A model generated the notes under the pieces. That model was not told the DNA's origin and made no database searches. It saw only the letters and a list, made by a program, of their open reading frames with translations. From NCBI GenBank assembly GCA_964428355.1, contig CAYRYU010000166.1:1-9223 (forward strand): a stretch of DNA of 9,223 bases, written 5' to 3'. This DNA comes from CAYRYU01 sp964428355. Its GTDB lineage: Bacteria > Muiribacteriota > Ozemobacteria > Ozemobacterales > Ozemobacteraceae. The position numbers and the translations under genes are program-made. Positions 6,754 through 9,223 of the stretch are shown here, one piece after another (position 1 is the stretch's first letter; each line of letters opens with the position of its first letter).

Positions 6754-7800
6754 ATGCCTTGGTCGAAGATAAAACCCGAACTCCGGGAACCAGATTTCAA
6801 CGGAAACAAAGCTCGCGATGGCGAAAGGGTCCTGTCCTACGCCGAAGCCATCCGCGAAGGACTGGACCAGGCCCTTGGGCTTGATCCACGGGTGTTCGTC
6901 ATGGGGCAGGGAGTCGATGACCCTTCCGGGATGTTCGGCACCACCCTCAACCTGCACAAGAAGTTCGGTGGGGACCGCGTTTTCGACACGCCGCTGTCCG
7001 AGACGGCGTTGATGGGAATAGCTGTCGGCGCGGCGATTGGGGGCCAGCGGCCGGTGTATTTCCACAACCGCCCGGATTTCCTGTTCCTCGCGACCGACCA
7101 GCTGATCAACCACGCCTCCAAGTGGCATTACATGTTCGGGGGAGCGGTCAACGTTCCGCTGGTGGTGTGGGCCTGCATCGGGCGCGGCTGGGGTTCCGCG
7201 GCCCAGCATTCCCAGGCACTTCAGGGAATCTTCATGCACGTTCCCGGCCTTCGCCTCGTCATGCCCAGCACCTGTTACGACGCGAAGGGGTTGATGATCT
7301 CGGCAATCGCCGAGGAAAACCCCGTTCTCATCCTCGAACACCGGTACAATTTCAAATACAAAGGACATGTTCCGGAAGGTTTGTACAAGGTCCCTCTCGG
7401 AAAGGGGGTTGTGCGGAAGCCGGGTAAGGATGTCTCCCTTATCGGGATCTCCCACATGGCTACCGAGTGCTTCAAGGCATCCGAGCAGCTTGCCAAGGAA
7501 GGGATCGACGCGGAGGTCATCGACCTGCGTTCGTTGCGTCCCCTCGACGAGGAGATGATTCTGACCTCAGTCTCCAAGACCGGTCGGGTGGTGTTTGCTG
7601 ATTGCGGCTGGAAGACTGCCGGAGTCTGCGCCGAGATGGCGGCCATGGTTTCCGAGAAGGGATTTTCCAGCCTGAAGGCCCCCGTCAGGCGCGTCGCATG
7701 TCCCGACATACCGACTCCGGCGGGCTTCACCCTCGAGGCGGCTTTCTACACCGGAGCCGCCCAGATTGCGGATGCGGCAAGGGAAATCACGTCCCGTTGA
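6754..7800 (+). CDS. TPP-dependent E1 component beta subunit (E1-beta / transketolase pyrimidine-binding type)
   Basis: 348 residues, ATG 4 bp after the E1-alpha stop with GGGAG (6743-6747) as binding site. E1-beta features: VFDTPLSETA (77-86) with Glu83 expected to contact the TPP aminopyrimidine, DQLINHASKWHYM (115-127), GSAAQHSQALQGIF (147-160) with His152, VPGLRLVMPSTCYDAKGL (163-180), and the C-terminal domain motif EVIDLRSLRPLDEE (254-267). Typical length is 325-350. The first 25 residues or so are a polar extension before the core. It pairs with E1-alpha to form the active site at the subunit interface. The conserved catalytic set looks intact, so the complex is probably active. No lipoyl E2 partner is encoded here. 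Confidence 0.88.
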   Translation: MPWSKIKPELREPDFNGNKARDGERVLSYAEAIREGLDQALGLDPRVFVMGQGVDDPSGMFGTTLNLHKKFGGDRVFDTPLSETALMGIAVGAAIGGQRPVYFHNRPDFLFLATDQLINHASKWHYMFGGAVNVPLVVWACIGRGWGSAAQHSQALQGIFMHVPGLRLVMPSTCYDAKGLMISAIAEENPVLILEHRYNFKYKGHVPEGLYKVPLGKGVVRKPGKDVSLIGISHMATECFKASEQLAKEGIDAEVIDLRSLRPLDEEMILTSVSKTGRVVFADCGWKTAGVCAEMAAMVSEKGFSSLKAPVRRVACPDIPTPAGFTLEAAFYTGAAQIADAAREITSR

Positions 7801-7833
7801 CGGTGCGGGGACCACGTTGAAAGAGAAGAAGAT

Positions 7834-9051
7834 ATGACGAAAAGCAAAATCAGAGTACCATTCGGAACCATTTCGATCCCGCAGAAGTCGAAAGACCTGG
7901 TCAATGAAGCGCTCGAAACCAAACGTATCTCGAGCGGAAAACTCGTGCGCCGGTTCGAGGACGGTTTCGCAGATCTTCTGGGTGTCAAGGAAGCGGTTGC
8001 CCTGAGTAGCGGTACCGACGCGGATATGCTCGCACTCGCCGTCCTGCATGATTTCGGGGCGAAGCGCGGGGACGAGATCATCACTCCCGCACTATCCTTC
8101 GTCGCCACCGGAAACGCAGTTCTTCACGCGGGGTTCATCCCCGCATTCGTCGACATAAAAAGGGACACTCTGAACATCGATCCCGACCGGATCGAAGCCT
8201 CGATCAACGAGCGAACCCGGGCCATCTTTCCGGTCCATCTGATGGGGAAGCCCGCGGAGATGAAGAAGATCCTGGCGATCGCGAAAAAGCACAAGCTGGC
8301 CGTGATCGAGGACGCGGCCGAAGCCCATGGCGCTTTCTACCACGGGAAGCCGGTCGGAACAATCGGCGACATGGGGGCTTTCAGCACCTACATAGCCCAC
8401 ATCATCACCACCGGTGAAGGCGGGATCGTCGTCACCAACAACGAGGAATACGGCGAGATCCTGAGGTCGCTGCGGTCCCACGGTCGGGCCTGCAAGTGCA
8501 AACAGTGCACGCTCAACATGGCCGACAAGCTCTGCCCAAAGAGGTTCCAGGGCGAGGCGGGGGAGGACATCCGGTTCCACTTCGAGCGGATCGGATACTC
8601 CTCGAAGATGAACGAACTCGAAGCCGCCATCGGTATCGGGAACATCGATCTTTACCACGACATCCTCAAGAAGCGGCGTGAGAACCTGCTTTATGTCCTC
8701 GAGCGGTTCGGAAAGTTCAAGCCCTTCCTCGTGACGATCAGCGAAGAAAAGGACGAACCGATCGGTCCCCACGCTATTCCCATAATCGTTCAGGAGGAGG
8801 CTTCCTTCACACGGGCACAGCTCACCCACTTTCTCGAGGAACGCGGAATCGAGACCCGGACCCTTTTCGAATCGATGCCTACGCAGTGTCAGGGGTTCAA
8901 GTTTCTGGGCCACAAGATGGGGAGCTTCCCCAATGCCGAATACATGGGTAAATTCGGGATCCATATCGGAGTCCACCAGGATCTCGGGCTCGAGGAGATG
9001 GACTACGTCCTCGACACCCTGAAGAAGTTCCTCGAAACCCACCAGAAATGA
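7834..9051 (+). CDS. DegT-fold PMP-dependent sugar 3-dehydratase-like enzyme with cysteine loop (RfbH/ColD-like)
   Basis: 405 residues, ATG preceded by AGAGAAGAAG (7822-7831), a weak site. The DegT/DnrJ/EryC1 fold is clear: SSGTDADMLAL (58-68), PALSFVATGNAV (85-96), PVHLMGKP (133-140), IEDAAEAHGA (158-167), and ITTGEGGIVVTN (191-202). The usual PLP lysine is His189 (TYIAHIITTGEGG), as in ColD and CDP-sugar 3-dehydrase E1/RfbH, where His favours C3 dehydration over transamination. Cys220, 222, 225 and 234 form CxCxxCx8C next to KRF. In E1 the [2Fe-2S] ligands are 193, 251, 253 and 261. Here Cys220 and Cys222 match 251 and 253 by spacing from the His (31), but the first ligand is Ala162 and an extra Cys225 is present. 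The substrate is likely an NDP-4-keto sugar, perhaps GDP-heptose derived. Sure of fold and His; the reaction is inferred. Confidence 0.85.
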   Translation: MTKSKIRVPFGTISIPQKSKDLVNEALETKRISSGKLVRRFEDGFADLLGVKEAVALSSGTDADMLALAVLHDFGAKRGDEIITPALSFVATGNAVLHAGFIPAFVDIKRDTLNIDPDRIEASINERTRAIFPVHLMGKPAEMKKILAIAKKHKLAVIEDAAEAHGAFYHGKPVGTIGDMGAFSTYIAHIITTGEGGIVVTNNEEYGEILRSLRSHGRACKCKQCTLNMADKLCPKRFQGEAGEDIRFHFERIGYSSKMNELEAAIGIGNIDLYHDILKKRRENLLYVLERFGKFKPFLVTISEEKDEPIGPHAIPIIVQEEASFTRAQLTHFLEERGIETRTLFESMPTQCQGFKFLGHKMGSFPNAEYMGKFGIHIGVHQDLGLEEMDYVLDTLKKFLETHQK

Positions 9052-9223
9052 GCCTTTCCAAGAAGACCGAGATCGTCCTGGTCAACCCCGGCGGGCGGGC
9101 CCGGACCTACCAGAACCTGGTTTCGAAAATCGCGGCGGTAGAACCCCCCGTTTGGGCGGGTTTGATGGCGAGCTTCCTGCGAACCAAGGGGTGCGACGTA
9201 AGGATCCTCGATGCCAATGCCGA
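9048..9223 (+). CDS. Probable B12-binding-domain radical SAM protein, 3' partial
   Basis: ATG 9048 overlaps the upstream stop as ATGA, with no clear Shine-Dalgarno, so translational coupling is expected. 58 codons are present and the frame runs off the end. The N-terminus (IVLVNPGGRARTYQN, then AAVEPPVWAGLMASFL, then GCDVRILDANA) matches the beginning of cobalamin-binding domains in B12-dependent radical SAM enzymes (BchE/HpnP-like), where VNP, the EPPxWAG helix and ILDA recur. The radical SAM CxxxCxxC motif lies beyond the window, so the call rests on the N-terminus only. Such enzymes methylate or rearrange unreactive carbons and would fit tailoring of an unusual sugar. Confidence 0.6.
   Translation, partial: MSLSKKTEIVLVNPGGRARTYQNLVSKIAAVEPPVWAGLMASFLRTKGCDVRILDANA

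Noticed and set aside
7834..9051. Ordinary DegT aminotransferase
   Set aside because: The PLP lysine is replaced by His189, which in studied relatives gives dehydration. Transamination cannot be excluded without assay.
1..9223. tRNA, rRNA, CRISPR, insertion sequence or attachment sites
   Set aside because: No repeats with spacers, terminal inverted repeats, transposase motifs or cloverleaf structures were seen by eye.

Overview
The window looks like a high-GC Gram-negative bacterial genome fragment, possibly deltaproteobacterial; that placement is a guess from base composition and gene content. It contains one scaffold gap of exactly 100 N (4082-4181), so it is probably a draft or metagenomic assembly. 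Left part: a 5'-truncated Sel1-repeat protein on + (1-1116) converges on a probably secreted alpha/beta hydrolase on - (1164-2576). A 164-bp divergent intergenic region (2577-2740) follows. It holds a perfect TTGACA -35 for the + strand, AT-rich promoter-like DNA for the - strand, and a C/G-run tract between them.

Right part (2741-9223): eight tightly spaced + strand genes that read as one operon for an unusual nucleotide sugar. In order they are: an extended SDR sugar-nucleotide epimerase/reductase; an HddC-type sugar-1-phosphate nucleotidyltransferase interrupted by the gap; a canonical Nudix hydrolase; an HddA-type GHMP heptose-7-phosphate kinase; a pyruvate-dehydrogenase-E1-like alpha and beta pair; a DegT-fold PLP/PMP enzyme; and the start of a probable B12-binding radical SAM enzyme that runs off the window. 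Most junctions are 0 to 40 bp, and two carry a Shine-Dalgarno overlapping the upstream stop.

Reading of the cluster: HddA and HddC are two steps of the GDP-D-glycero-alpha-D-manno-heptose route; GmhA and GmhB are not in the window. The DegT-fold protein has His in place of the PLP lysine, the signature of sugar 3-dehydratases such as ColD, RfbH/E1 and SpnQ. It also has a four-cysteine loop where RfbH/E1 binds [2Fe-2S]. The E1 alpha/beta pair has no E2 or E3 nearby and resembles TPP enzymes known to attach two-carbon branches to sugars (AviB1/AviB2, and by analogy the unrelated YerE). Together they suggest an undescribed pathway to a 3-deoxy, two-carbon-branched heptose built on GDP, a heptose counterpart of yersiniose. 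This pathway is inference; the family assignments are well supported.
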